A stretch of DNA of 64,000 nt from Bradyrhizobium yuanmingense (GCF_900094575.1 NZ_FMAE01000009.1:124001-188000); one strand, 5' to 3'. Shown: positions 33,407 through 41,792, counted from the stretch's first letter. Notes: generated from the sequence alone by a model not told the origin. A program made the numbers and translations.

Positions 33407-35644
33407 ATGGACCAGCCAGCACATTCAGACGACGCCCTGACGCGGACGGCCTCACGCCTGCGCCGCACCCGGATCACCGAAGGCAGACCTTTCCCGCTCG
33501 GCGCCACCTGGGATGGCCTCGGCGTCAATTTCGCGCTGTTCTCCGCCCACGCCAACAAGGTCGAGCTCTGCCTGTTCGACGATGCCGGCGAAACGGAACT
33601 CGAGCGCATCGAGCTGCCCGAATTTACCGACGAGGTCTGGCACGGCTATCTGCCCTCCGCCCGGCCCGGCACTGTCTACGGCTATCGCGTCCACGGCCCT
33701 TACGAACCCGACGCCGGCCACCGCTTCAACCCCAACAAGCTTGTGCTCGATCCCTACGCCAGGCAGCTGGTTGGCCAGCTCCGCTGGGGGCCGGAGCTGT
33801 TCGGCTACCAACTCGATCACGCCGACAAGGACCTGTCATTCGACGAACGCGACAGCGCGCCCTTGATGCAAAAATGCCGCGTCATCGATCCCGCCTTCAC
33901 CTGGGGCGTGGCGCGCAAGCCGGAAGTGCCGTGGGAGCGCACGATCGTCTACGAGATGCACGTCAAGGGCTTCACCCAGCTGCATCCGCTGGTGCCGGAA
34001 GCCGATCGCGGCACGTTCTCGGGCCTGGCACATTCGGAAATCCCGGCTTACTTGCGCTCGCTCGGCATCACCAGCGCCGAGCTGCTGCCGATCCATGCGT
34101 TCGTCGACGACAGCTATCTGGTCGAGAAAGGCCTGCGCAATTACTGGGGCTACAATTCCATCGCCTTCTTCGCTCCTGATCCGCGCTACCTGAAGGCGAC
34201 GTCTGCGAACGAATTCAAGGCCATGGTCAACCAGTTTCACGCCCATGGCATCGAGGTCATTCTCGACGTCGTCTACAATCATACCGCCGAAGGCAACGAG
34301 CTCGGCCCGACCCTGTCGTTCAAGGGCATCGACAATGCCAGCTATTACCGCCTGCTGCCGGACAAGAAACGCTACTACATCAACGACACCGGCACCGGAA
34401 ACACCGTCAATCTCTCGCATCAGCGTGTGCTGCAACTCGTCGCTGATTCTTTGCGCTACTGGGCGACAGAGATGCGGGTCGACGGCTTCCGTTTCGATCT
34501 CGCCACCATCCTGGCGCGCGAGCCCTATGGCTTCGATGAAGGCGGCGGCTTTCTCGACGCCTGCCGCCAAGATCCCGTGCTCTCCAGCGTCAAGCTGATC
34601 GCGGAACCCTGGGATATCGGGCCCGGCGGCTATCAGGTCGGTCAGTTTCCGCCGGGCTGGGCCGAGTGGAACGACAAGTTCAGGGACACGGTGCGCGCCT
34701 TCTGGAAGGGCGATCCGGGCACGCTGGCCGACGTCGCCAAGCGCGTTTCGGGCTCCGGCGACCTCTTCAACAAGCGCGGACGCCGGCCCTGGGCCAGCGT
34801 CAATTTCGTCACCGCGCATGACGGCTTCAACCTCAACGATCTCGTCTCCTACAACGACAAGCACAACGAGGCGAATGGCGAGGACAATCGCGACGGTCAC
34901 GACAACAACCATTCCTGGAATTGCGGCGTCGAAGGGCCGACCAACGACGCCGAGATCACCGCCTTGCGCGAGCGCCAGAAGCGGAATCTGCTGGCAACGA
35001 TGCTGCTGTCCCACGGTACGCCGATGCTGCTCGCGGGCGACGAGTTCGGGCACACCCAGAACGGCAATAACAATGCTTACGCCCAGGACAACGAGACCAC
35101 CTGGCTCAATTGGATGGGCATCACCGCGAACGGCCGCAGCCTGCGCGAGTTCGTGCGCAAGCTGATCGCCACCCGCAAGGCGTTTCCGATCCTCTACCGC
35201 AGCCGCTTCCTGGTCGGCTCGCACAACGAGGAGCTCGACGTCAAGGACGTCACCTGGCTCTCGCCGTCCGGCGAGGAGATGACGACGGAGCAATGGCAGG
35301 ACGGCAATGCGAAGTGCTTCGGCATGCTGCTCGACGGCCGCGCGCAGGAGACCGGGATCAAGCGCCGCGGCTCGGATGCGACCATGCTGCTGGTCTACAA
35401 CGCGCACCACGACGTCGTGAATTTCACCCTGCCGGAGGTCACCGACGGACGCAGCTGGCTCGGCCTGATCGACACCAATCGGCCCGACGCGCCGATGGCC
35501 GAGTTCGAGTTCGGGCATGCTTACGCGGTGACCGCGCGCTCGCTCGTGGTGTTCGGCCTTGCCAACGACAGCATCGCGACGCGGCGCCTCCGCCAAGGCC
35601 TCGGCGCGCTGCTGGACATCGCCGACACGCCTCTGCCCGAGTAG
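33407..35644 (+). CDS. glgX: Glycogen debranching enzyme
   Basis: This 745-aa isoamylase-type GH13 enzyme cleaves alpha-1,6 branches of glycogen or limit dextrins. A CBM48-like N-terminal domain (GATWDGLGVNFALFSAHA) precedes the barrel, which has VYNHTAEGN, nucleophile GFRFDLATIL, acid LIAEPWDIG and VTAHDGF. The C-terminal beta-domain is present, so the protein is full length. It supplies linear maltodextrins that TreY and TreZ turn into trehalose; treZ is divergent. The preceding DUF3606 gene is probably co-transcribed. Confidence 0.95.
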   Translation: MDQPAHSDDALTRTASRLRRTRITEGRPFPLGATWDGLGVNFALFSAHANKVELCLFDDAGETELERIELPEFTDEVWHGYLPSARPGTVYGYRVHGPYEPDAGHRFNPNKLVLDPYARQLVGQLRWGPELFGYQLDHADKDLSFDERDSAPLMQKCRVIDPAFTWGVARKPEVPWERTIVYEMHVKGFTQLHPLVPEADRGTFSGLAHSEIPAYLRSLGITSAELLPIHAFVDDSYLVEKGLRNYWGYNSIAFFAPDPRYLKATSANEFKAMVNQFHAHGIEVILDVVYNHTAEGNELGPTLSFKGIDNASYYRLLPDKKRYYINDTGTGNTVNLSHQRVLQLVADSLRYWATEMRVDGFRFDLATILAREPYGFDEGGGFLDACRQDPVLSSVKLIAEPWDIGPGGYQVGQFPPGWAEWNDKFRDTVRAFWKGDPGTLADVAKRVSGSGDLFNKRGRRPWASVNFVTAHDGFNLNDLVSYNDKHNEANGEDNRDGHDNNHSWNCGVEGPTNDAEITALRERQKRNLLATMLLSHGTPMLLAGDEFGHTQNGNNNAYAQDNETTWLNWMGITANGRSLREFVRKLIATRKAFPILYRSRFLVGSHNEELDVKDVTWLSPSGEEMTTEQWQDGNAKCFGMLLDGRAQETGIKRRGSDATMLLVYNAHHDVVNFTLPEVTDGRSWLGLIDTNRPDAPMAEFEFGHAYAVTARSLVVFGLANDSIATRRLRQGLGALLDIADTPLPE

Positions 35645-35665
35645 GTGCGTGCCGGCCGTTCACGA

Positions 35666-36862
35666 TCAGCGATCGACTTCGCCGAACACGATGTCCAGCG
35701 AGCCCAGGATCGCCGAGACGTCCGCTAGCAAATGCCCTTTGCAGAGGAAATCCATCGCTTGCAGATGGGCGAAGCCGGGCGACCTGATCTTGCACTTGTA
35801 GGCGGTGTTGGTCCCATCCGCGACGAGAAACACGCCGAATTCGCCCTTGGGCGCCTCGACGGCGACGTAGATTTCGCCGGGGGGAACATGGAAGCCCTCG
35901 GTGTAGAGCTTGAAGTGATGGATCAGCGCCTCCATCGACCGCTTCATCTCACCGCGCCGGGGCGGCGCGACCTTGTTGTCCTGCACGATCACCGGGCCGC
36001 CGCCGTCCGGCGACTTCAGCTTCTCGATGCACTGCTTCATGATGCGGACGGACTGCCTCATCTCCTCCATGCGAATGAGATAACGGTCGTAGCAGTCTCC
36101 GTTCTTGCCGATGGGGATGTCGAAATCCATCTCCGCATAGCAGTCGTAAGGCTGCGCCTTGCGCAAATCCCAGGCGGCGCCCGAGCCGCGCACCATCACG
36201 CCCGAAAATCCCCACGCCCAGGCCTGCTCCAGCGTCACCCTGCCGATATCCACGTTGCGCGCCCTGAAGATCCGGTTGAGCGTTAGCAAGCGGTCGAGAT
36301 CATCCACGACTTTCAGAAACGGATCACACCAGGCCTCGATGTCGTCGATCAGCTTGGGCGGCAGATCCTGGTGCACGCCGCCCGGCCGGAAATAATTGGC
36401 ATGCATCCGGCTGCCGGAGGCGCGCTCGTAGAACACCATGAGCTTCTCGCGCTCTTCGAAGCCCCACAGCGGCGGGGTCAAGGCGCCGACGTCCATGGCC
36501 TGGGTGGTGACGTTCAGAAGGTGCGAGAGGATGCGGCTGATCTCGTGATAGAGCACCCTGATGAGCTGGCCGCGGCGCGGCACCTCAATGCCGATCAGCC
36601 GTTCGATGGCGAGGCAGAAGGCATGTTCCTGGGTCAGCGGAGCGACGTAGTCGAGCCGGTCGAAATAGGGAATGGCCTGGAGATAGGTCTTGGCCTCGAT
36701 CAGCTTTTCGGTGCCGCGGTGCAGAAGGCCGATATGCGGATCGACGCGCTCGACGACTTCGCCGTCCAGCTCGAGCACCAGCCGCAACACCCCGTGCGCG
36801 GCGGGATGTTGAGGACCGAAGTTGATGGTGAAGTTTCTGAGGCTCGGAGATTGTTCTGGCAT
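35666..36862 (-). CDS. nuoD: NADH-quinone oxidoreductase subunit D, isolated copy
   Basis: This 398-aa protein is a complete 49-kDa-type subunit of complex I: NFGPQHPAAHGVLRLVLE, HRGTEKLIE, GGVHQDLP and the C-terminal SLDIVFGEVDR are all present. Quinone-site His residues in the first motif are intact. No other nuo gene is nearby, so this is probably a second copy outside the main nuo operon. ATG 36862 (MPEQSPSLRNF) fits the family; GTG 36895 would add 11 residues. Whether it replaces the housekeeping NuoD under stress or serves another hydrogenase-like complex is unknown. It converges on glgX with a 21-bp gap. Confidence 0.93.
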   Translation of the reverse strand: MPEQSPSLRNFTINFGPQHPAAHGVLRLVLELDGEVVERVDPHIGLLHRGTEKLIEAKTYLQAIPYFDRLDYVAPLTQEHAFCLAIERLIGIEVPRRGQLIRVLYHEISRILSHLLNVTTQAMDVGALTPPLWGFEEREKLMVFYERASGSRMHANYFRPGGVHQDLPPKLIDDIEAWCDPFLKVVDDLDRLLTLNRIFRARNVDIGRVTLEQAWAWGFSGVMVRGSGAAWDLRKAQPYDCYAEMDFDIPIGKNGDCYDRYLIRMEEMRQSVRIMKQCIEKLKSPDGGGPVIVQDNKVAPPRRGEMKRSMEALIHHFKLYTEGFHVPPGEIYVAVEAPKGEFGVFLVADGTNTAYKCKIRSPGFAHLQAMDFLCKGHLLADVSAILGSLDIVFGEVDR

Positions 36863-36978
36863 CCCGCTTCCGGTCGGAGCTGTCGCAGCCGTCACCTTAG
36901 CCGCGATCTGCAGCGACCGGCTTCACACAGGTTAACGGCTCGCCGCAAAGGGCGGCCATGCGTGCCGTTTGAGCCTTT

Positions 36979-37003
36979 GGAACACGGCATCAAGAGCCGC
37001 GTT
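36979..37003 (+). promoter_or_regulatory. EcfG-like promoter of the patatin gene
   Basis: GGAAC at 36979-36983 is followed after exactly 16 bp by CGTT at 37000-37003, a full match to the general-stress sigma consensus. It predicts a leader of roughly 105 bases before the patatin start. Confidence 0.6.
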
Positions 37004-37117
37004 CAATTGTCGACATTGGAGCTTTGAGATGAATGTCGATTGCTCGCCGCCGCTCTCGCGATCAATCTTCGCTATTGCGGGAGATACCGGTGATCGGCGC
37101 GACCACCCGACCGGCAA

Positions 37118-38134
37118 TTGGCGCCCGTCTTGACCGACCGTGCAGCTGAGCCTGGCGGCACAGCCGAGCGTCCTCTCACCGCCATCACGTTCTCCGGCGG
37201 GCTCGGCCTCGGCGCCTATCATGGCGGTGTGTTTGAAGCCCTCAGTTCGCTTCGGCTGCCGATCGACTGGGTGACCGGTTCGTCGGCCGGGGCCATCACG
37301 GCCGCGCTGATCGCGGGGAGCCCGTGCGACGATCGGCTGCGCAATTTACGCAGCTATTGGCATGCCCCAAGCAGTCCAGCCGACGTGCCGAACGCGGGCC
37401 GCCATACTTTCGCGTGGCTGAGCTCGATCAGTACGCGCGTGCTGGGTCATTCCGGTTTCTTCCACCCCCGCCTCCCCATTCCGGCGTCTCACTACGGCGG
37501 CATCTACGATCTCGGCCCGACCCGCCAAGGCCTGCAGCGCTTGATTGATTTCGGACGTCTGAATGGCGGCGATCTGCGCATCACGATCTGCGCCACCGAT
37601 GTCGAAAGCGGCGATGCCGTGTTGTTCGACTCCGCATCGGAGCGGATCGAAATGGACCATATCCTGGCCAGCTGCGGCTTTCTCCCCGAATTCGCTCCGG
37701 TGCAGATCGCCGGCCGCTGGCTCGTCGACGGCGGGTTCTCGCTGAACGCGCCGTTCGATCCGATCCTGGAGACTGCAGGCCCGCTCCGCCTCTATGTGAT
37801 CGATCTGTTTCCGCGCGACGGCAAAGTCCCCGATGGGCTCGAGGCCGCCTCCGAGCGCAAGAGCGACCTGACCTTCGGCAACCAGACCTTCCAGCGCCTC
37901 GGCTACGCTCTGGAGGCCCGTCAGCTCCGCGCCGAGCTTCAGGACCTCCACTACAAGGACGAGGTCTATCTCCTGAGCTACCGGCCGGGCCGCGAGGAGG
38001 CCGGGCCGGAAAAATCCTTTGATCTGTCGGAGACGGCCATGGCGCAGCGCTGGCGCGCCGGCTTTCTGGATATGCAATATGCCGCAAGCCTCACTCTAGC
38101 CCCGAACGAGATCTGCAGCGTGCGGCGGCCCTAG
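37118..38134 (+). CDS. Patatin-like phospholipase
   Basis: This 338-aa protein has the patatin Ser-Asp dyad: ITFSGGLGLGAYHGGVFEAL with the Gly-rich oxyanion loop, GSSAGA as nucleophile elbow (near residue 55), and VDGGFSLNAPF with the catalytic Asp (near residue 206). Family members are acyl hydrolases of membrane lipids. There is no ATG; the start is TTG 37118 or TTG 37130, so N-terminal residues are uncertain. No signal peptide is visible. The stop overlaps the stop of the convergent SIR2-like gene. A full-consensus EcfG-like promoter lies upstream. Confidence 0.88.
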   Translation: MAPVLTDRAAEPGGTAERPLTAITFSGGLGLGAYHGGVFEALSSLRLPIDWVTGSSAGAITAALIAGSPCDDRLRNLRSYWHAPSSPADVPNAGRHTFAWLSSISTRVLGHSGFFHPRLPIPASHYGGIYDLGPTRQGLQRLIDFGRLNGGDLRITICATDVESGDAVLFDSASERIEMDHILASCGFLPEFAPVQIAGRWLVDGGFSLNAPFDPILETAGPLRLYVIDLFPRDGKVPDGLEAASERKSDLTFGNQTFQRLGYALEARQLRAELQDLHYKDEVYLLSYRPGREEAGPEKSFDLSETAMAQRWRAGFLDMQYAASLTLAPNEICSVRRP

Positions 38135-39027
38135 CGATGTCTCTCGGTGTCGGGACCCGAGCTAGGCGCGGTCCTGCCGTCAAGCCGCTCGCGAATGTCG
38201 TGCAGCAGCCGCCTGAGACCGTCATCGGCAGCCATACCCTCGGGCGGGGCGATGGTGGTGATGCCCCAGTTGGCGAGCACCGCCTCCTGCACCGGATTGC
38301 GCTGCGCGACGAATACGAAGGATCGCGGCCGGTCCTGGCTGTGCCCGGACTCGTCCCAGATCTGCCAGATCCGGTGCAGCAGCAGCCGGATGTTCGGATC
38401 GGACATGCTGTATCCGACGAAGAGCAGCGTGCTTCCCAGCGCATCGGCGCGAAAGCGGATATCGAGCGGGGAATTGAAGGCGAGCCGGTTGAGAAAATCG
38501 GTCTCGGTCAGAACCAGCGAAGCATCGTCATCGAAGTCGCCGTGGAATTTGATGATGTGGGTGACGCCGGCGCGAGCGCTCGCGATCTCCTTCGCGTTGC
38601 TGATCTTCGCAAAGGGCTTGTTCAGCACGTCGAACGCGGTTTCGAGGTTGCGGTCGTAATTAGTGGTGTAGATGACCGGAAAATCCAGCTCGACGATCAT
38701 CCGGTGCAGCTCTGAAGCGGCGATCTTCTCGGGGTCGACACGCCAATTGCGGTCGAGCCAGCTGCGCAGCGGGCCGATCCCGCCGCGCTTGATCCGATAA
38801 TATTCCGCAAGCATCTGATAGCCGCCATGCATTCCGTCGATGACGTTGCGTTCGAGGCCCAGATCGTCCAAGAGATGATCAATCAGGGACTGCCAGGACG
38901 GCAGGCCGACGGCCATCGAGACACCGGCGCCCACGAACAAGACGGCGCGGCGTCGCTCGATCGCCGCTGCCAGGATGTCGTGAGGCGGCCGCTCCTCCGA
39001 TATGAGCCCCGTGGTTTGTTGGTCCAT
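38131..39027 (-). CDS. SIR2-like domain protein
   Basis: This 298-aa protein has the NAD-binding signature of SIR2-like proteins: VLFVGAGVSMAVGLPSW (residues 29-45), PVIYTTNYDRNLE (near residue 118) and HIIKFHGDFDD, followed by LLFVGYSMSDPN. The zinc ribbon of true sirtuins is absent, so it is of the SIR2_2 type, a group that includes NADases of phage-defence systems as well as uncharacterised proteins. No defence partner gene is next to it. ATG 39027 was chosen over TTG 39030. It lies 48 bp downstream of a NUDIX gene on the same strand. Confidence 0.85.
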   Translation of the reverse strand: MDQQTTGLISEERPPHDILAAAIERRRAVLFVGAGVSMAVGLPSWQSLIDHLLDDLGLERNVIDGMHGGYQMLAEYYRIKRGGIGPLRSWLDRNWRVDPEKIAASELHRMIVELDFPVIYTTNYDRNLETAFDVLNKPFAKISNAKEIASARAGVTHIIKFHGDFDDDASLVLTETDFLNRLAFNSPLDIRFRADALGSTLLFVGYSMSDPNIRLLLHRIWQIWDESGHSQDRPRSFVFVAQRNPVQEAVLANWGITTIAPPEGMAADDGLRRLLHDIRERLDGRTAPSSGPDTERHR

Positions 39028-39035
39028 CAAGCTTG

Positions 39036-39060
39036 AATGATTGGGCGCGCGACGTGTTCC
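39036..39060 (-). promoter_or_regulatory. Weak EcfG-like promoter before the SIR2-like gene
   Basis: On the minus strand GGAAC (39060-39056) is followed after 16 bp by CATT (39039-39036). The start of transcription would fall almost at ATG 39027, implying a near-leaderless mRNA. The -10 deviates from consensus. Confidence 0.28.
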
Positions 39061-39075
39061 TAATCCCGGCCCCCC

Positions 39076-39513
39076 TCACCAGCCGAGCTGCGAGGATGTC
39101 TCGCGCGCCGTCTGCGCCGCGAACCGGGCGATCAGGCGCCGGAGCTGCGCCTTGTGCACCAGGCGCGCCGCCGTCTTGGGCGAGACCCAGATCGCCTCCC
39201 GCTCGCCCTTCTCGGGCCACCAGCGCTGGCGCCCGTGCACCTTCATGGGGAAGACGGCAACGTTCATGGTCCGCTTGCGATCACCTTTTCGCTTGCGATG
39301 CTTGAAGCTGCCCAGTGCGCGCGTGGCCACGACACCGACCAGGCCCGCCTCCTCATAGGCTTCGAGCGCAGCCGTCAGGTGCGGCTCCTTGTTGCGCATC
39401 GGCGATCCCTTTGGGACGCTCCACCTGCGCTTGCGCCTGGTCGTGATCAGCATCACCCGCAGCTCGGACTTGTCCAGCCGAAACGGCAGAGCGGCAAATT
39501 GCTTCTTTCCCAT
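39076..39513 (-). CDS. NUDIX hydrolase, DIPP-like
   Basis: This 145-aa protein has a NUDIX box of the diphosphoinositol-polyphosphate-phosphatase type: VPKGSPMRNK, then AALEAYEEAGLVG. The Arg normally preceding the first Glu of the box (REUXEE) is Leu, but the metal-binding EExG is intact. Substrates of this group include nucleoside polyphosphates and phosphorylated inositols. GGAGG precedes ATG 39513. An EcfG-like promoter 26 bp upstream of the ATG gives a short leader. The downstream SIR2-like gene may be co-transcribed; both would act on NAD- or nucleotide-type molecules. Confidence 0.85.
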   Translation of the reverse strand: MGKKQFAALPFRLDKSELRVMLITTRRKRRWSVPKGSPMRNKEPHLTAALEAYEEAGLVGVVATRALGSFKHRKRKGDRKRTMNVAVFPMKVHGRQRWWPEKGEREAIWVSPKTAARLVHKAQLRRLIARFAAQTARETSSQLGW

Positions 39514-39538
39514 CAGGCGCCTCCAACTCGCGTCTGAT

Positions 39539-39563
39539 AAGCGAGCGCCGCGGCCATGGTTCC
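39539..39563 (-). promoter_or_regulatory. EcfG-like promoter of the NUDIX gene
   Basis: On the minus strand GGAAC (39563-39559) is followed after 16 bp by GCTT (39542-39539). The predicted start lies about 20 bp before ATG 39513. The same box pair and spacing occur before treZ and the DUF2243 gene. Confidence 0.5.
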
Positions 39564-39592
39564 TGTTTTGCGCAGTGGCGTCTCGCTCGCGA

Positions 39593-40378
39593 TCAGAACT
39601 TCCGCTCGACCATCTTGAGCCGCAGAGCCGAAATGGCTTCTCCGGGATTGAGGCCCTTTGGGCATGCTTTCGCGCAATTCAGAATGGTGTGGCAGCGATA
39701 GATCCTGAAGGGATCCTCGAGCATGTCGAGGCGTTCGCCGGTGGCTTCGTCCCGGCTGTCATTGATCCAGCGCGCCGCCTGGATCAGGGCTGCCGGCCCG
39801 AGAAAACGCTCGGAATTCCACCAATAGCTCGGGCATGAGGTCGAGCAGCACGCGCAGAGAATACACTCGTACAATCCGTCGAGTTTCGCCCGATCCTCGT
39901 GGCTTTGCCGCCATTCCTTCTGCGGCGTGGGGGACGTGGTCTGCAGCCACGGCTCGATGAGTGCGAGCTGCGCGTAGAAGTTGGTCAGATCCGGCACCAG
40001 GTCCTTCACCACCGGCTGATGCGGCAGGGGAAGCACGCGGAGCGGCTCGCCTTCCGCAACATCCTCGTTCATCGACCTCGTGCATGCCAGCGTGTTCTGG
40101 CCGGCGATGTTCATCGAGCAGGAGCCGCAAACGCCCTCTCGGCAGGATCGCCTGAAGGTCAGGGTCGAGTCGATGTTGTTCTTGATCCAGATCAGCCCGT
40201 CCAGCACCATCGGCCCGCAATCCGTCTGATCGACGAAATAGGTGTCGAGCCTGGGATTGCGGCCATCGTCCGGATTCCAGCGATAGACCTGAAATTCCCG
40301 CAAGCTCTTGCCGGCCGGCTTTGGCCAGACCACCCCCTGCTCGATGCGGGAGTTTCTTGGAAGCCTGAACTCCACCAT
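39593..40378 (-). CDS. sdhB: Succinate dehydrogenase iron-sulfur subunit, isolated copy
   Basis: This 261-aa protein is a complete SdhB/FrdB with all three cluster motifs: CREGVCGSC for [2Fe-2S], CILCACCSTSCP for [4Fe-4S], and CHTILNCAKACPKGLNP for the [3Fe-4S] region. No sdhA, sdhC or sdhD is in the window, so it is probably a second copy. ATG 40378 is preceded by a strong GGAGG; GTG 40384 is the alternative. It is the third gene of a short operon after a DUF2243 membrane protein and a 54-aa membrane protein. Confidence 0.92.
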   Translation of the reverse strand: MVEFRLPRNSRIEQGVVWPKPAGKSLREFQVYRWNPDDGRNPRLDTYFVDQTDCGPMVLDGLIWIKNNIDSTLTFRRSCREGVCGSCSMNIAGQNTLACTRSMNEDVAEGEPLRVLPLPHQPVVKDLVPDLTNFYAQLALIEPWLQTTSPTPQKEWRQSHEDRAKLDGLYECILCACCSTSCPSYWWNSERFLGPAALIQAARWINDSRDEATGERLDMLEDPFRIYRCHTILNCAKACPKGLNPGEAISALRLKMVERKF

Positions 40379-40392
40379 GGTCACCTCCGCGC

Positions 40393-40557
40393 TCAGACCG
40401 GCGAAAAACAGCGCAACTGCAAGAGATCGTCGACGGAGAGGCCGAACAGCACTGGCCGAAACGCCGGCGCCGTCGCGAGCACGAGCAGCAGCAGAAACAT
40501 CACGTAGACCAGAGCCGGCGGCGTGTTTCTAACGAGCCTGTAAGCTGCCTTTCGCAT
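40393..40557 (-). CDS. Small single-pass membrane protein
   Basis: This 54-aa frame begins MRKAAYRLVRNTPPALVYVM and has one strong hydrophobic segment at about residues 15-33 (LVYVMFLLLLVLATA). Its first 29 bases overlap the end of the DUF2243 gene in another frame, and it stops 14 bp before sdhB. Position and the clean membrane segment support a real gene. No family is recognised. Confidence 0.5.
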   Translation of the reverse strand: MRKAAYRLVRNTPPALVYVMFLLLLVLATAPAFRPVLFGLSVDDLLQLRCFSPV

Positions 40558-41035
40558 GCACTCCCTCCTGCGCGCCCGCGCGTGCCATGGCAACGCCCAT
40601 GACGATCATCGCAGCTCCCCACAGCAGGAAGCCGATATCCCAGAAAATGCGCTGGCCGTCGGGCACGGTCTCGTTCACCTGATGCAATCTCAGGATCTGG
40701 TGATCGATCACGCCTTCGACGAGATTGAAGATGCCCCACCCGATCAGGATCGTCCCGAGACACTGCGAGCGGGACCACCGCGGCGCGCCTCGGCGTGCCC
40801 GCTGCCATAACAGATAAAGCCCAGCGAGTACGAGGACATAGGCGGTACTGTGAAAGATGCCGTCCCAAGTCGTATTGAGGGTGATGTTCTCGATGGAATC
40901 GAGCGGATACCAGCCGCTTAACATATGATGCCATTGCAGCAGCTGATGAAAGACGATGCCGTCGAAGAATGCGCCGAGGCCAAGTCCGAGAAGGACGCCT
41001 GCGGACGTCGGGAAATTGCTTTGTCTGTCTTGCAT
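40529..41035 (-). CDS. DUF2243 membrane protein
   Basis: This 168-aa protein has four hydrophobic segments: around residues 12-28 (GVLLGLGLGAFFDGIVFHQ), 55-75, 90-110 and 130-150. The motif FFDGIVFHQLLQWHHM near the N terminus and NLVEGVIDHQILRLH later are typical of DUF2243. The repeated His residues in membrane helices suggest metal or haem binding, which is inference. ATG 41035 is the likely start. It leads the operon with the small membrane protein and sdhB, behind an EcfG-like promoter. Confidence 0.82.
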   Translation of the reverse strand: MQDRQSNFPTSAGVLLGLGLGAFFDGIVFHQLLQWHHMLSGWYPLDSIENITLNTTWDGIFHSTAYVLVLAGLYLLWQRARRGAPRWSRSQCLGTILIGWGIFNLVEGVIDHQILRLHQVNETVPDGQRIFWDIGFLLWGAAMIVMGVAMARAGAQEGVHAKGSLQAR

Positions 41036-41077
41036 GTGGTGAACTCGTGCGCGGCTCGGCACTTCCGATGCGGAATT

Positions 41078-41102
41078 AAGCCATGCTAGACGGACACGTT
41101 CC
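41078..41102 (-). promoter_or_regulatory. EcfG-like promoter of the DUF2243-sdhB operon
   Basis: On the minus strand GGAAC (41102-41098) is followed after 16 bp by GCTT (41081-41078). The predicted leader is about 35 bases. Confidence 0.5.
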
Positions 41103-41235
41103 TATGGCGATCAGCATCTCACTGGGATCGAGCTTGCGATCAATCGTGCCAATTGATCGAGACTAACATGCGTTAAGGCGAGCGAGACGTTCGTCGGCAC
41201 GCGTGCGCGATTGGTCATCGGCTTCATTCCCGATA

Positions 41236-41260
41236 GGAACGTTCGATATCACGCTGCGTC
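41236..41260 (+). promoter_or_regulatory. EcfG-like promoter upstream of the 71-aa protein gene
   Basis: GGAAC at 41236-41240 is followed after 16 bp by CGTC at 41257-41260, one mismatch from CGTT. The gene at 41394 would have a leader of about 125 bases. Confidence 0.42.
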
Positions 41261-41393
41261 TGTCGCTCACATGTTGGAGATGCACATGCCGAGAAGATCG
41301 TTCTTGCTTGCTTTGGGTGGCCTCGGATTGTCGACCCTGAGTAACCTCAGGGAAATCGCATAGCGCGTAGCGACGGAAGCCAGAGAGGCGATC

Positions 41394-41609
41394 ATGGCAT
41401 ACGCCCTGTTCAAGGACGGAGAGAAGATGAGCCGCACGTTTCCGACCAAGGAGGAAGCGCTGGAGAAAGCCGATGAGGCGGGGTTGGTCGAGCATGCCGA
41501 GGGCGAGGCGGTGCTCGAGGACGAGTTGAAGATCAGGCCTTGCCCGGCCGACCCCGAGCCTTGCGATGATGCGGACCTGGACTGGACGCCGGTCAAGCCG
41601 GCGTCCTGA
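41394..41609 (+). CDS. Conserved small acidic protein
   Basis: This 71-aa protein begins MAYALFKDGEKMSRTFPTKE and ends in an acidic Cys/Pro-containing tail (KIRPCPADPEPCDDADLDW). AGAGAGG precedes ATG 41394. It resembles small soluble proteins of unknown function seen in Bradyrhizobium-like genomes. An EcfG-like site lies upstream. No domain is recognised. Confidence 0.65.
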   Translation: MAYALFKDGEKMSRTFPTKEEALEKADEAGLVEHAEGEAVLEDELKIRPCPADPEPCDDADLDWTPVKPAS

Positions 41610-41660
41610 TCAGGGGCAGCGCAATCGCATATGACTTGTGGCGGCGGTCTGCGCGCACGC

Positions 41661-41703
41661 CTCGTCCTTCGAGACGGCGCTGACGCGCCTCCTCAGGATG
41701 AGG
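41661..41703. repeat. Interspersed intergenic repeat unit, left copy
   Basis: This unit runs from CTCGTCCTTCGAGACGGCGC to CTCCTCAGGATGAGG. It is an imperfect inverted copy of the unit at 41749-41792. Elements with these ends (TCCTTCGAGACG and CCTCAGGATGAGG) are familiar to me from intergenic regions of Bradyrhizobium and relatives. Confidence 0.65.
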
Positions 41704-41748
41704 CTAATCGGTGTCAGTGCCCGTTGAAACTGCTGCCGCGCACTCCGA

Positions 41749-41792
41749 CCTCATCCTGAGGAGCCCGCCTCAAGCGGACATCTCGAAGGATG
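41749..41792. repeat. Interspersed intergenic repeat unit, right copy (inverted)
   Basis: This unit runs from CCTCATCCTGAGGAGCCCGC to ATCTCGAAGGATGG, inverted relative to the left copy with a 45-bp spacer. The pair could form a long stem in RNA and sits between convergent genes, where it may act as a terminator or mRNA stabiliser. Confidence 0.62.

Larger units (their letters stand above)
41036..41393. other. 358-bp intergenic region with two opposed EcfG-like sites
   Basis: Apart from the two promoter-like sites listed separately, this region holds only a possible 30-codon frame (41271-41363, plus strand) that I do not call. No repeat or hairpin stands out. Confidence 0.5.

Noticed and set aside
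38131..39027. SIR2-like gene as a complete phage-defence system
   Set aside because: No partner such as an Argonaute, HerA, TIR or toxin gene is adjacent, and there are no mobile-element signs. Only the domain supports the idea.
41271..41363. 30-codon plus-strand frame with a PRRSFLLALGG segment downstream of the EcfG-like site
   Set aside because: It is too short, lacks a good ribosome site and is not supported by any family; a leader peptide cannot be excluded.
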